A DNA stretch of 64,000 bases from Trematomus loennbergii (Eukaryota; Chordata; Actinopteri; Perciformes; Nototheniidae), in the NCBI GenBank assembly GCA_012861695.1, contig JAAOOA010001125.1:1-64000 (forward strand), in the 5' to 3' direction. The notes beneath the pieces were generated by a model. The model worked only from the letters and a program-made list of their open reading frames with translations. It did no database searches and was not told the origin of the DNA. Shown piece by piece: positions 45,183-55,566 of the stretch (position 1 is its first letter; every line of letters begins with the position of its first letter). The translations under genes were made by a program, and so were the position numbers.

Positions 45183-45871
45183 TCCTCAGAGGGGGGGCTG
45201 CTCCGATCCTTCGATATTAGCGAGTCCAGAGTCAAAAGGGCATACGGGAGCGCATTTCGTGCCATGAAACGTCAGCTTTTGGTAAAAACTATCCGATGGA
45301 GTCAGCGCTCCAGAGGTTCCACCATCCGAATGTCCGAAGTGAACAGAGGCATCGCTGGGAGGCAATCCGTCAGTTTTGCCGACATGCGGGCTGACAATTA
45401 ATCCCAGGAAAAAAGCGAACACAAGGGTAGCTTTAGGCAACATTGTGCTGCAACACACCCAATTCAGGATCCGCAGCTCAGGTCCCAGCAGCTCAGGTCG
45501 ATCAGCAGCTCAGGTCGACCAGCCCCCGACAGCACGGCAGGACAGACAGCAATCCACAGTCCGAAAGAGCGACAGCTCAGGCAGAGAGCAAACAATCCAG
45601 TCACAGCGAGGCACCGGCACAAAACGACGCAAAACAGCCCAAAAACTTTTAAAAGCTTTTAAAACGTTTTTAAAAGCGCAGCAGACCAATTTAAAAACGG
45701 GTCTAAAAAGCTAAATAATTTAAATGTCAGTATGCACAAGAGGTAGTTAATGCCAAAAAAACTACGAGAATGAGACTAACAGAGACAGAAACAAATCAAC
45801 GTGCTGCCATCTTGGAACACACACCTGGGTGCAATCAACCTCAATTCGAGGTTCTGAAAGCTTCTGAAACT

Positions 45872-46142
45872 GACCTGAAGAGGATCCAGTTTTGATGTAA
45901 TCTAATATACAGGGTTCGTACGGGTGCTAGAAATCCTTGAAAATGCTTGAAATTGTACGAGGTGTTTTCAAGGTTTGAAAAGTGCTTGAATTTGGGATAA
46001 AGTGCTTGAAATTGTAAATGCTTTACTTCGATTTTTAGATTAAAAAAATAAAGAAGTCGGAGCGCGCTTAATTGCTTCGCTTTTACATAAAACAGCTCCG
46101 CTCCGGCCTTCCCGCGTTATGCAAGTGTTTTTGTTACGAGTG
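45872..46142. other. Spacer between LINE and Polinton-like element
   Basis: Starts with NLR-intron sequence (TGACCTGAAGAGGATCCAGT), then CAGGGTTCGTACG followed by TGCTTGAAATTGTACGAGG, which resembles a common teleost DNA-transposon end (class not determined). No gene. Confidence 0.5.
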
Positions 46143-46234
46143 AGTAGTAGTACAAATCCTGTTTCAATCACATTAGTATGCATAAAAAGTGACAGGTCAC
46201 ATCCCCACTACTTATGCTAATGAGCCCCTTTGTT

Positions 46235-46855
46235 CGAGGTGTTATCGCGTGTAGGTGTGATATCACAGATAGGTGTGATATCCTTTGATGTGAGGGGTGA
46301 GGTGTCGTAACATGTAGGTGTGATATTCCCTATTGTAGTAGATCCTTTGTTGTCTAATCTAATTAGCCTTTGATGTCTGACCCTTTGATGTCTATCCTTT
46401 GATGTGAGGGGTGAGGTGTTGTAACATGTAGGTGTGATATTCCCCCTTGTAGTAGATCCTTTGTTGTCTAATCTAATTAGCCTTTGATGTCTGCCCCTTT
46501 GTTGTCTAATCTAATTAGCCCTTTGATGTCTATCCTTTGATGTGAGGGGTGAGGTGTTGTGACATGTAGGTGTGATATTCCCCCTTGTAGTAGATCCTTT
46601 GTTGTCTATCCTTTGATGTGAGGGGTGAGGTGTTGTAACATGTAGGTGTGATATTCCCCATTGTAGTAGATCCTTTGTTGTCTAATCTAATTAGCCTTTG
46701 ATGTCTGCCCTTTGTTGTCTAATCTAATTACCCTTTGATGTCTATCCTTTGATGTGAGGGGTGAGGTGTTGTGACATGTAGGTGTGATATTCCCCCTTGT
46801 AGTAGATCCTTTGTTGTCTAATCTAATTAGCCTTTGATGTATGTCCTTTGATCAG
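46235..46855. repeat. Tandem array inside left arm terminus
   Basis: About five copies of a variable unit of 90-145 bp, with TTGTTGTCTAATCTAATTAG, CCTTTGATGTCTATCCTTTG, ATGTGAGGGGTGAGGTGTTG and ACATGTAGGTGTGATATTCC. The right arm holds the matching inverted array at 59,755-60,500. It lies between the terminus and the first gene. Confidence 0.85.
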
Positions 46856-47030
46856 TGTTTGTAACTAGTATTAAGACAGTCTCTTTGAAGTTGTGTGAGA
46901 CTGTCTCGCACCCCGTCCTCCTCCCACCCCGTCCCCCTCTCACCTCTTCTGTCACCCCCCTTCCTTTTGCTGTGATGTCAGAAGATAGAGGTGGGGGTGG
47001 AGTTAGGTAAAAAAGAAATCCGTGCAAACT

Positions 47031-47040
47031 AGATAAAAAG
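47031..47040 (+). promoter_or_regulatory. TATA-like box of the first gene in the left arm
   Basis: AGATAAAAAG, 43 bp before the start codon at 47,083. The same box occurs on the minus strand at 59,563-59,572 ahead of the right-arm copy. Confidence 0.4.
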
Positions 47041-47082
47041 CCAGTCATTTCCACTCACCAAGTCACCTAAACTAAAACGAAA

Positions 47083-47313
47083 ATGGCAAAGAGACGCATC
47101 GATATGGGTTTAATCAGCGAGACGCCTGTGACAACTTACCGCCATCCGTCGGGAGCTCCAGTCAGGAAACGGATGCAGTATCTTCTTCACCCTCTGAATT
47201 TTCCTCCCCCGTCCCTCTTCCTTCAGTCATCACAACAACAATCAAGTCAGATCTTTGAAATTAAACACCTCTTCCCAAAGCGTGACTTCCCTATTGAGGG
47301 AGTGGGGCAGTAG
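47083..47313 (+). pseudogene. Element gene 1, left-arm copy, deleted
   Basis: Begins MAKRRIDMGLISETPVTTYR, as in the right arm. After ...KRMQYL the sequence jumps to LHPLNFPPPS, because 1.28 kb present in the right arm (about 58,141-59,430) is missing. The break sits at a short shared TATCT/ATCTTCT, suggesting deletion at microhomology. Function unknown. Confidence 0.6.
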
Positions 47314-47671
47314 GGCCTAACCCGATTGGCCAAATATACTAACATGCAGAACGTATGGTATGTTTGAAAAAAAGACTAACCATCTATCCAGTTCAAGCTG
47401 TCTTTAAGATGTGACATTGCGCTCTGACTTTTTCCCTGTAAAATCGTGACAAACTATTACTTATTCTTAAATTTGACCTCTTGCTGCTTGGTTGAAAATG
47501 ATAGATGAAAAATTACTTTTTAAAAAGAGTCAAACAGCGAGGGACATTATACGGGTGAAAGAAACTCTCATTTCTACAGATTTCTCCCCCACTCAACGCA
47601 ATAAGTCCCACCCCAATCAGCAAATCATCCAAAACTAAGGACCCCACTAAGACGACCGTTGAAAACTAGCC

Positions 47672-48797
47672 ATGGATCTGAGAAAAACCAAGTCTGATGT
47701 AGCCTACCCTTATTATCACCAGGATAACGGATATGGGCTTAATGACTGGATGTTACAAAGTAAGGGAGAGGATGTTCCCGAAGAAGAGCTTTCCTCTATA
47801 TCATATCCATGTAAGGTCTTTAGGACAAAAGAGGACTATGATAAAATGACATATGAAGAATATCTTTCTTTAAAAGATGGTATTATAGATAACCTTTATA
47901 GAAACAATATATCTCATACAACTCGCCAAGATCGCAAACGACAATTAGCTGAAAAGAAAAGCAAAAGTAAAGAAAACCGAAGAAAAAGAAAAAGCTAAAT
48001 GAAAAGGAGAAGAAAAATGAAAAGCAAACGCAGAATGCGAATGAAAAGAAAAGGGACAATAGGACGGAAAAAGACAAAAAGAAGGAAGGTGAAAAGAAAA
48101 AGGAACAAAGTGAAGAAATTTCAACTAACTATAGAGGATGCTGATAGTGTTGTAGAGCCATTACCGGATCATAATAATCTTATAGATCATCTACCGCTAA
48201 CCGACTGCTGCGAATGTGTTGAACAAATACCAAAAGCAATGGCAGAGCTTTGCTTCAATAATGAGAGAAAAAGCACGATACTGTGGAATTGCCCAAATTG
48301 GCGACAGTGCCAGAACATGTATTAAAAGACTGTTGGAGGATCTCTATTCTAGTATCGGTTGTCATTACAGCGAAGGATATGCCAAAACGTGTGATGACAT
48401 AGACAAAGCTTTTGAAGACAATTATATGGTACACGTCCTTACAGCTAAACAAATCCTATGCCAGGTATTCAACAGACCACAAGAAGCACAAGAAGCCCCA
48501 GAAAGGATTACATTCAGAGCTAATAATGGTGAAACCGAAGAAGAAGCAAAGCAGATTATAATCGTTGCGGGTGAAAGGATAGAGAATTTGCAAGTGATGT
48601 TAATGCACTTATCTGATATAAAAAATGCATTCGTTTACTTCCAAGAGACCCCTAAACATCTACTTGGGCAATGTGAATTGAACGATAAACCGATCACTGT
48701 AAATGAACGTGGAGAGAAGCATCAGTGCAAATCGTTAAGTCTATTACCTTGTATGCACTACGACATTAACTTGGTCAAATGTAATATGTCTTTCTGA
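47672..48797 (+). pseudogene. Element genes 2/3, left-arm copy, disabled
   Basis: Starts MDLRKTKSDVAYPYYHQDNG. Compared with the right arm, AGCTAAATG replaces AGCAAAATG at 47,992-48,000, making a stop after 108 codons, and two bases (AT) are missing near 48,258, shifting the downstream frame. Pieces continue at 47,999-48,325 and 48,216-48,797. Clearly a decayed copy of the genes at 57,646 and 57,213. Confidence 0.75.
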
Positions 48798-49315
48798 AAA
48801 TGTGGCGATGGTGTGTTTTTCAATTAAGCAACCATAACAAATGAAAATGTGTTTTTTATTTTTGCTTCATATATAGTAATAGTATTAACTCCTTTGACTA
48901 GACTGTACTAAAATAAGACGTTTCACTGTTAAATAAAAATGGAAGTAGAAAATCGAGATAATGATGAGGTTCGTTATGTATCCAGTAACTATGAACAGCA
49001 GTTGAAAATGTTATTTAGATAGATAGATAGAGATAGTCGTACTTTATTGATCCCAAATTGGGAAATTGTTTTTGTTACAGCAGCATAAAAGGCATTTTAC
49101 AATAAAACAAAAATATACAAATAGAAATAAAATAAAATAAAATATAAAATATACATGTCAAAATACAAAATAGAAAATATACAAACAGATATTATATATA
49201 TATATATATATATATACAATATATATATATTCAAATATATGGAATTATGGAGTATTAAATATGAAACAGATTATGTGTGAGTAAAATGTACAAGGTGGTT
49301 TTATTTCAAGAGAAA

Positions 49316-50732
49316 CTATGGAGCAGAGAGTTCTCTTCCAGCCAGAGGTGATTTATTGTACAGTATTATTGCAGTGGGCAGGAATGTTTTCCAGTATCTG
49401 TCCTTGTGACAGGGGAGCTGCAGCAGTCTGTTGGAGAAGGAGCTCCGTTGACTGTCCAGCTGCAGGTGGAGAGGATGGGTGGGGTTATCCATGATGGACA
49501 ACAGCCTGTTCAGTGTCCTCCTCTCCACCACAGCTTCAAAGGGTTCCAGCTTGATGCCGATGACTGACCCAGCTTTCCTGATCAGTTTATTGATCCTGCT
49601 GGTGTCACCGGCTCTGATGCTGCCCCCCCAGCAGACCGCAGCAAAGAAGAGTGCACTAGCCACAACAGACTGATAGAAGATCTCCAGCATCTTACTGCAT
49701 ACGTGAAGGATCTCAGCTTCCTCAGAAAATAGAGTCGGCTCATCCCTTCTTGTACACAGCGTCAGTGTTGATCCTCCAGTTCAGCCCATTGTCTAAGTGC
49801 ACTCCCAGGTACTTGTAGACCTCCACAACTGCCACATCCTCTCCCAGAATGCACAGGGGCAGAGGAGGAGATGTCCTCTTCCTCCTGAAATCAATGACCA
49901 TCTCTCTGGTCTTGGCCACATTCAAAAGCAGATGATTTCTTCCAGTCCACTCAACAAAATCACCCACCAGCGCTCTGTACTCCTCCTCCCGTCCATCCCT
50001 TATACACCCTACCACTGCAGAGTCATCCGAAAACTTCTGCAGGTGGCATGACTCTGAGTTGTATAGAAAGTCAGAGGTGTATAAGGTGAACAGGAAAGGA
50101 GACAGCACAGTCCCCTGTGGGGCTCCAATACTACCAACCACCACATCAGACAGCACACTGCCCAGCCGGACGTACTGTGGTCTGTCCGTGAGGTAGTTGG
50201 TAATCCAGGAGATGGTGGACGAGTTTACCCTCATAGCCTGCAGCTTGTCACTCAGTAGCCGAGGCTGGATCGTGTTAAATGCACTGGAGAAATCAAAAAA
50301 GGTGATTCTCACAGTGCAACCCGATCCATTCAGGTATGAGTGAGCACGCTGCAGCAGGTAAATAATGGCATCGTCCACCCCCAGGTGAGGCTGGTAGGCA
50401 AATTGCAGAGGGTCAAGGAATGATCTCACCTGCGGTCTGAGATGGGCCAAGACCAGTCTCTCAAGCACCTTCATCACATGAGATGTGAGTGCTACAGGGC
50501 GATAGTCATTGAGCCCAGAAGGAGTTGTCTTTTTAGGGACCGGAACAACGCAGGATGTCTTCCACAGCACCGGGATGGTCTCCAGGTGCAGGCTCAGGTT
50601 GAATATATACTGGAGAACAGGAGCCAGCTGGCGTGCACAGGTCCTCAGGACCCTGGGGCTGATACCATCAGGGCCAGCAGCCTTGCCTTGGTGGAGTTTT
50701 TCCATCTGACTCTGGACCTGTCCTGTGCTCAC
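49316..50732 (-). pseudogene. Rex1/CR1-like LINE reverse transcriptase
   Basis: Main frame 50,732-49,740 (330 codons) plus the C-terminal piece 49,690-49,316. Motifs: AAGPDGISPRVLR, LNDYRPVALTSHVMK, FFDFSSAFNTIQP, GAPQGTVLSP and active site KFSDDSAVV (FSDD where FADD is usual), then YKYLGVHLDNGLNW. Broken by a stop and frameshift at about 49,700-49,740, so not functional as it stands. Confidence 0.88.
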
Positions 50733-51186
50733 AGTGAAGCGGGGGGGGGGGGCTTGATGGCAGGGGGGATAGAGGGGGGGGTCTGAGCAAGATGAGCAGA
50801 GGGGGGGGGGGGGTCAGCGGCAATGTGAGCAGAGGGGGGGTGCAGAAGCCAGGCTGGGTGGTGGAGGAGAGGTGAGAAGTGTAGGTGGTGAGCAGAGGGG
50901 GGATGTTGACGCCAGGCTGAGAGGAGGAGGTGAGGTGAGAAGTGGAGGTGGAGGAGACAGCAGCGGGCGGAGAGCTAAACCTATTGAAGAAGGTGTTCAG
51001 CTCGTTGGCCCTCTCCAGGGTGCCCACAGTCAGTCTGTCTCTCCCTTTGAAGCCAGTGATAGCCTTCATCCCAGCCCAGACATCCCTGCTATTGTTCTGC
51101 TGGAGCTTAGTCTCCAGCTTCTTCCTGTAAGAATCTCTGCCCCTCCTCAAATTGTCTCTCAGCTGATGCTGGATACTCTTCAGCAT
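50668..51186 (-). pseudogene. Rex1/CR1-like LINE linker between endonuclease and RT
   Basis: 172 codons in a frame shifted from the endonuclease. Contains DVWAGMKAITGFKGRD, a usual linker motif, then a Pro/Leu/Ser-rich stretch caused by C-rich repeats and polyC runs (50,740-50,960). It runs into the RT frame by another shift near 50,730. Confidence 0.7.
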
Positions 51187-52499
51187 TGATTTGTCCCCAG
51201 ACTTAAAAGCTCCTTTTTCTTATTTAAAAGAGTTTTCAGGTCACTAGTAATCCAGGGTTTATTGTTGGGGAAACAGTTGACAGTTTTAGCCGGTAATATT
51301 GTTTGTTCACAGAAGTTGATGTATTCTGTGATGCAGTCAGTCATATTATTGATGTCCTCTCCATGTGGCACACAAAGCACGTCCCAGTCAGTGGTCTCGA
51401 AGCAGTCCTGTAGAGCCTCATTAGCCCCTGGAGTCCATTTCCTCACAGTCCTGGTGGATACAGGCTGCCTCTGCACCAGAGGGACATATTTAGGAGCCAA
51501 AAAGACGAGGTTGTGGTCAGATCTGCCCAGGGGGGGGAGGGCAGTGGCACAATATGCATTCTTGGTATTTGCATATAGAAGATCCAGAGTATTATTTCCC
51601 CTGGTGGGGCATTTCACATACTGAGTGAATGTAGGCAGAGATTTGTCCAGTTTTGCACGGTTAAAATCCCCAGTTATTGTTATGAATGCATTTGGGTGAA
51701 GAGTTTGGAGTTTGGCCACAGAGGAGTGAATGACGTCACCAGCCACCTCCGCGTCCGCGTTCGGTGGAATATAGACAGCAACTACGATGACAGAATAAAG
51801 TTCTCTAGGTAGATAAAATGGACGTAATCCCACAGCTAGCAGTTCAATGTCCGGGCTACAGAAACGCTCCTTCACAGTAACATGTCCAGGATTACACCAT
51901 CGTTCGTTCACATACAGTGCAATCCCTCCTCCTTTCTTTTTACCGCTCAGAATAACGTCCCTGTCCGCCCGAACACTCGTGAAGCCGGGGAGAGCCGTGT
52001 TATTATCCGGGATGAGCGAGTGCAACCAAGTCTCGGTAAAACACATGATGCTACACTCACGGTATTCCCACTGCGTCTTCGTCAGCACGCGGAGCTCGTC
52101 CATCTTATTCCCCAAAGACCTCACGTTCCCCATTATGATGGCCGGTACACAGGGTTTGTACCTCTTCTTCTTCATCCTCAGCTTGGCCCCAGCTCTGCAG
52201 CCCCGCTTGAGCCTCCGAAGCTCCTCCGGGATGTCATGCCTGGCTCCGGGCAGCAGCACGGGTCGGCACAGCGCAATCAGCTGCTCACGCGTGTAAACAA
52301 TGCCATCACTCCTCTGAGCATGGCTCTCCGACACAAAAAGTGAAAAAAGTAGCAGAAGAATGACCAGAAAACGTTCGAAGTAAAACGTGGCCATAGTTCG
52401 CTGCAAAACAAAATAAATATCCAAAGAAAAAAGTACAACTAAGAGAATAAAAGTAAACAAAAAGACAAAGATCAATAAAACACCGGGAGCTGCATGCAA
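51180..52499 (-). CDS. Rex1/CR1-like LINE endonuclease ORF (N-terminal part)
   Basis: 439 codons beginning MHAAPGVLLIFVFLFTFILL, with hydrophobic leader-like stretches. Endonuclease motifs are MGNVRSLGNKMDEL, CFTETWL, VAVYIPPNA, TGDFNRAKLDKS and the histidine motif GRSDHNLVFLAP. It ends LLSLGTNQC by a frameshift; the natural continuation is in the overlapping frame at 51,186, starting MLKSIQHQLRDNLRRGRDSY. It would nick genomic DNA for target-primed reverse transcription. Confidence 0.85.
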   Translation of the reverse strand: MHAAPGVLLIFVFLFTFILLVVLFSLDIYFVLQRTMATFYFERFLVILLLLFSLFVSESHAQRSDGIVYTREQLIALCRPVLLPGARHDIPEELRRLKRGCRAGAKLRMKKKRYKPCVPAIIMGNVRSLGNKMDELRVLTKTQWEYRECSIMCFTETWLHSLIPDNNTALPGFTSVRADRDVILSGKKKGGGIALYVNERWCNPGHVTVKERFCSPDIELLAVGLRPFYLPRELYSVIVVAVYIPPNADAEVAGDVIHSSVAKLQTLHPNAFITITGDFNRAKLDKSLPTFTQYVKCPTRGNNTLDLLYANTKNAYCATALPPLGRSDHNLVFLAPKYVPLVQRQPVSTRTVRKWTPGANEALQDCFETTDWDVLCVPHGEDINNMTDCITEYINFCEQTILPAKTVNCFPNNKPWITSDLKTLLNKKKELLSLGTNQC

Positions 52500-52533
52500 C
52501 AGGCAGCCACCAGCACGGCGCCTTACGCAATGA

Positions 52534-53238
52534 TATTTAACCCTTTAACTCTAATAGACAAATCTAAAATAGCCTCTAGCTTATCTATAAATTTGTGATT
52601 TTAACACTTATTCACTGACACAAGGCAGATTTTGGCTTTTTTCTCTTGCCAAAATACTTTTAGACACACTTTGAGGTATGCAAAACCTTAAAACTAGAAA
52701 ATGAAATACATTGTCTGATTAGATTTTTTCTTAAAGACTGTTTCTCTAAAAGGCAAGTTTTGTGATTTTAACACTTATTTACTGACACAAGGCAGATTTT
52801 GACTTTTTTTCTCTTTTCTTGTGTTACCAAGATACTTTTAGATACACTTTGATGTATGCAACACTTAACAAAAGGGTATAATATGAAGTACTTTGTAAGG
52901 AATGGGGGTTTCTTTAATACCCCGTTTTTATTTTAAAAACACTTGTACAGTTAAATAATGTAGGTTTTCTCTGATATTTTAGTTATTTTCAGCTACCAAG
53001 ATACTTTTTTGATACACTTTTATGTAGGAACATTTGGCAACTGGTAGAATGTCAATTATTTTGTAACAAAATGTATTTTCTTAAAGACTGTGACTCTAAA
53101 AGGGAAGTTTTATTTTTTCTCCGTTGTCTTTCACTTACTAGAGAAAGTTAAGTACTTTTTCTGAACAGATTTCTTTAAGACTGTGACTCTTAAAGGTAAG
53201 ACAATCCAGTTTTATGGAAGTAACTTAAATTATTTTTT
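52534..53238. repeat. Left-arm remainder with degenerate ~170-bp repeats
   Basis: Continues the left arm after the LINE and matches the right arm at 55,567-56,300 in inverse. Internally repetitive, with phrases such as AAGATACTTTTAGATACACT, TTTCTTAAAGACTGT and TTTGTGATTTTAACACTTAT recurring. No gene. Confidence 0.75.
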
Positions 53239-53340
53239 AAAGTTACAAACGGATGCTGGAAAAGATTTATTTAACAAGATTTTTTAAGCCTTGCTGAAGA
53301 AACAAATAATTCTTTTCCAGCATCCGTTTGTAACTTTTTA
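53238..53340. repeat. Central hairpin of the inverted structure
   Basis: AAAGTTACAAACGGATGCTG (53,239 onward) and CAGCATCCGTTTGTAACTTT (to 53,338) are inverted copies about 28 bp long with about 45 bp between. The sequence is the integrase coding segment itself, once in each direction. It marks the junction of the two element copies. Confidence 0.88.
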
Positions 53341-53669
53341 GGAATCTGACTATCTTTTAGAATTGCATCAAATGCTATAGCCACTTCTAAGATACGTTTT
53401 TTTAAATGTTTTTCTCTCATCCTGCTATATTCCTTCCAGGGACACACAAAACACTGAAACACAAAAGACTGAAATACTGAAACAGAAACACAAAACACTG
53501 AAACACTGAAACACAAAACACTGAAATACTGAAACACTGACACACAAAAACACAAAACACTGAAACACTGAAACACAAAACACTGAAATACTGAAACACT
53601 GAAAACACTGACACACAAAAACACAGAAGCACAAAACATTGAAACACTGAAACACTGACACACCGACAC
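53271..53669 (-). pseudogene. Integrase fragment, truncated at both sides
   Basis: The informative part is the last 60 residues, with FDAILKDSQIPKKLQTDAGK then EL. In rve-type integrases a TD.GKE segment holds the second catalytic Asp. This fits Polinton/Maverick integrases; an LTR-retrotransposon integrase is the alternative. Upstream coding is replaced by a Cys/Phe/Ser-rich run that merely translates the ACTGAAACAC minisatellite at 53,440-53,690. Downstream it is cut off by the inverted junction. Confidence 0.6.
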
Positions 53670-53690
53670 ACAGAAACACCGAAAACTATT
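53440..53690. repeat. ACTGAAACACAAAAC minisatellite
   Basis: Irregular tandem copies of ACTGAAACACAAAACACTGA and shorter forms. It is open on the minus strand in three frames, giving artefact peptides rich in VFQCFS. Confidence 0.9.
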
Positions 53691-54032
53691 AAACAGCCTG
53701 CTATATACTATGACCCTTCTTTACTTATTTATAATATGGTTCAAATGGAGTAATTTGAGTTGTCTGATGCACTTGATACAATTTTACTTTTTTAAATACT
53801 GATGTGTTTATTCAAAACCATTTCAACACACAATGTCATGACTTTTTCAAGATCTTTTTGTCAAACTATACTATGACTTTCTCTCATTTTTAAATTTTTT
53901 TTTTAGAGATCCTATACTGACATTGCAGACAAACTATATAATATAATTCTTAACTACATACTATACTTGGACTTTTTTCAAGATACTTTTAACATACTAT
54001 ACTAGTACTTTTAAAATAAATGTTCAGACATT

Positions 54033-54377
54033 CTACACTGTGACTTTTTTTAAATGATATGTAGGAAATACTATACTATGATTTGAAGACAACAGTTTTT
54101 TAAAATGTAAAAAACGCTTTTTTTTTATTTGCAGAATTTCATATTTACAATTTATTGTTTTCACCCCATAGGAATCAATAATACATTTATACTGATTGCA
54201 CATTCCCAGGATCTTCTCCAGCACAGAATCCCCCAGATGAAGGGAAATATTATAATGGAGTTTTTGCACTTCGGCCAAAATATTCATGTGTATGCTGTTT
54301 TTGCCACAAAGATGCATTACATCTACAAACAGAGCATACAATGCGAGCACATGATACACTTTTGGTGTTTGTTTCAT
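54033..54377 (-). CDS. Unknown small protein, Polinton-like element
   Basis: 114 codons from ATG, starting MKQTPKVYHVLALYALFVDV. It includes CGKNSIHMNILAEVQKLHYN and CNQYKCII. The frame directly follows the 54,648 frame on the same strand, 13 bp away. No family recognised; it is only in the right copy. Composition is protein-like rather than low-complexity. It may be the C-terminal part of a gene that includes 54,648-54,391 with a frameshift, since both end and start within a few bases. Confidence 0.4.
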   Translation of the reverse strand: MKQTPKVYHVLALYALFVDVMHLCGKNSIHMNILAEVQKLHYNISLHLGDSVLEKILGMCNQYKCIIDSYGVKTINCKYEILQIKKKRFLHFKKLLSSNHSIVFPTYHLKKVTV

Positions 54378-54390
54378 TTCTTCGGTAATG

Positions 54391-54648
54391 TTACAATGTT
54401 TCGGAAAATGAAGATTCCAGTACCACTTTAAATGTTTCGTTTACAATCGTTTCCCAATGACCCGGAATAGTACTGCCAGAATGAACGATATCCAAAATGT
54501 CTTCTAGTTTACAAACTTCAGCCGTTCTGTTTACACGGGGATCACTACTCATTCTTTTTTCAATCGTCATCAACAACACACTTATTAAACAGGTATTGAC
54601 TGCATTCTGATAGATATATACAGATTGTTTTCCATAGTAGTTACCCAT
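54391..54648 (-). CDS. Unknown small protein, Polinton-like element
   Basis: 85 codons from ATG, starting MGNYYGKQSVYIYQNAVNTC, with ICLISVLL-like hydrophobic residues near 20-30 and DPRVNRTAEVCKLEDILDIV. It begins 22 bp after the previous frame ends. A Gly at position 2 after Met followed by N recalls N-myristoylation motifs (MGxxxS/T), but Lys-Gln at 7-8 makes that weak. Function unknown. Confidence 0.4.
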   Translation of the reverse strand: MGNYYGKQSVYIYQNAVNTCLISVLLMTIEKRMSSDPRVNRTAEVCKLEDILDIVHSGSTIPGHWETIVNETFKVVLESSFSETL

Positions 54649-54670
54649 TTTTATTTACTTTAAAGAAAAG

Positions 54671-55256
54671 TCAAAGTATCGTCATCCAGCTCGACATGGA
54701 TCTTTTCAAGTCTCTCCTTGAGGCGTCTGCAGTTTTCAGATTGTGCAGAAAAGCCTCCGAAGCGCCTTGGATCCTCCATTCAGCCGTGTAAATGTTTTTA
54801 TCATTAAGACTCTGGTCAATCGCAGTAATGAAGTCGGCGAGCCAAAGTCTTTTCATTAACGCGTTGTAATTGTTTCTGAAGAAATATTCTGGAATGTCAT
54901 TCAGACAATCGTGTTGCCTCTGGCCGGGGTGACTGACTCGGCATCCATTGCAGATTTCTTCTCTGTACCGATGCAGCACCCTCTCCAGAATATCAACCAA
55001 CTCCGATTTCACTATGTTCAAAAACAGAGACGTCTTGGCCCCAGGAGTAACATCAGCAGTAGTACTGCAAGATTTGGGTGTCCACAATGGTGGTGACGAT
55101 AGTAGAGGAGTTTGTTCCTGGCTGCAACTCGCGGGGGGAGACTTGGTTTTTCTCAGATCCCTGGCTAGTTTTCAACGGTCGTCTTAGTGGGGTCCTTCGT
55201 TTTAGATGATTTGCTGAGTGGGGGGTGGACTTATTGCGTTGAGTGGGGGGAGTCAT
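54671..55256 (-). CDS. Unknown zinc-ribbon-like protein, Polinton-like element (frame shift inside)
   Basis: An ATG frame (55,256-55,053, MTPPTQRNKSTPHSANHLKR) is followed in the +1 frame by a 138-codon stretch to 54,671 that opens with TTG at 55,087, not ATG. The second part has REEICNGCRVSHPGQRQHDC followed by L, a compact C-x2-C-x4-H...H-x-C set that could bind a metal. A basic, Pro-rich N terminus and helical C-terminal half (ITAIDQSLNDKNIYTAEWRI) follow. Leader sequence before the ATG is the same cassette as before gene 2. No family recognised. A one-base error, a decayed frame, or an intron would each explain the shift. Confidence 0.45.
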
Positions 55257-55400
55257 CTGTAGAATTGAGAGTTTTTAGAAAAGTTTTTTAAGCTTTGTAG
55301 CTTTTTCATCTATCATTTCCAACCAAGCAGCAAGAGGTCAAATTTAAGAATAAGTAATAGTTTGTCACGATTTTACGGAAAAAGTCAAAGTATAGTTTGT
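55257..55400 (-). promoter_or_regulatory. Leader/promoter cassette before the 55,256 gene
   Basis: Matches 57,735-57,900 (right) and 47,430-47,590 (left). Shared text (minus strand) includes GTAAAATCGTGACAAACTAT, TTACTTATTCTTAAATTTGA, CCTCTTGCTGCTTGGTTG and TCTACAGATGACTCCCCCCA. The presence of the same cassette ahead of two different genes suggests a shared promoter or splice leader. Confidence 0.5.
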
Positions 55401-55566
55401 CAAAAAAAAATATATATATGGAAAAGTCATTGTGTACAATAGTATGTTGAAAAACAAAAACAAAAAAGAAAACTCAATTCATTACAAAATAATGAATATT
55501 TTACCAAGTTATAAAGTTTTGCATCCATTAAAGTGTAACTATAAGTATCTTTGTAGGAGAAAAAAC

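Larger units (their letters stand above)
42067..45866 (-). mobile_element. L2-like LINE retrotransposon, near full length, frame-damaged
   Basis: 3.8 kb on the minus strand with endonuclease then reverse transcriptase. The 3' tail at the low-coordinate end is built from TTTAACCTTTATTTAACCAG (plus-strand reading), as in teleost L2-type LINEs. The 5' end lies near the AAGATGGCAGC-type sequence at about 45,800. AAACT at 42,062-42,066 and 45,867-45,871 may be a short target duplication. Inserted in the intron after the NLR-like exon. Confidence 0.85.
49018..52533 (-). mobile_element. Rex1/CR1-like LINE inserted in the left arm
   Basis: 3.5 kb on the minus strand with target duplication TATTTA at 49,012-49,017 and 52,534-52,539. 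The 3' end carries a short GATAGATA tail and GTACTTTATTGATCCCAAAT, a familiar teleost LINE tail. The right arm of the inverted structure holds the uninterrupted sequence at about 56,308, giving the empty site. The coding region has a few frameshifts. Confidence 0.88.

Noticed and set aside
53417..53679. Cys/Phe/Ser-rich frames on the minus strand
   Set aside because: Translation of the ACTGAAACAC minisatellite; only the integrase-like tail of one frame is informative.
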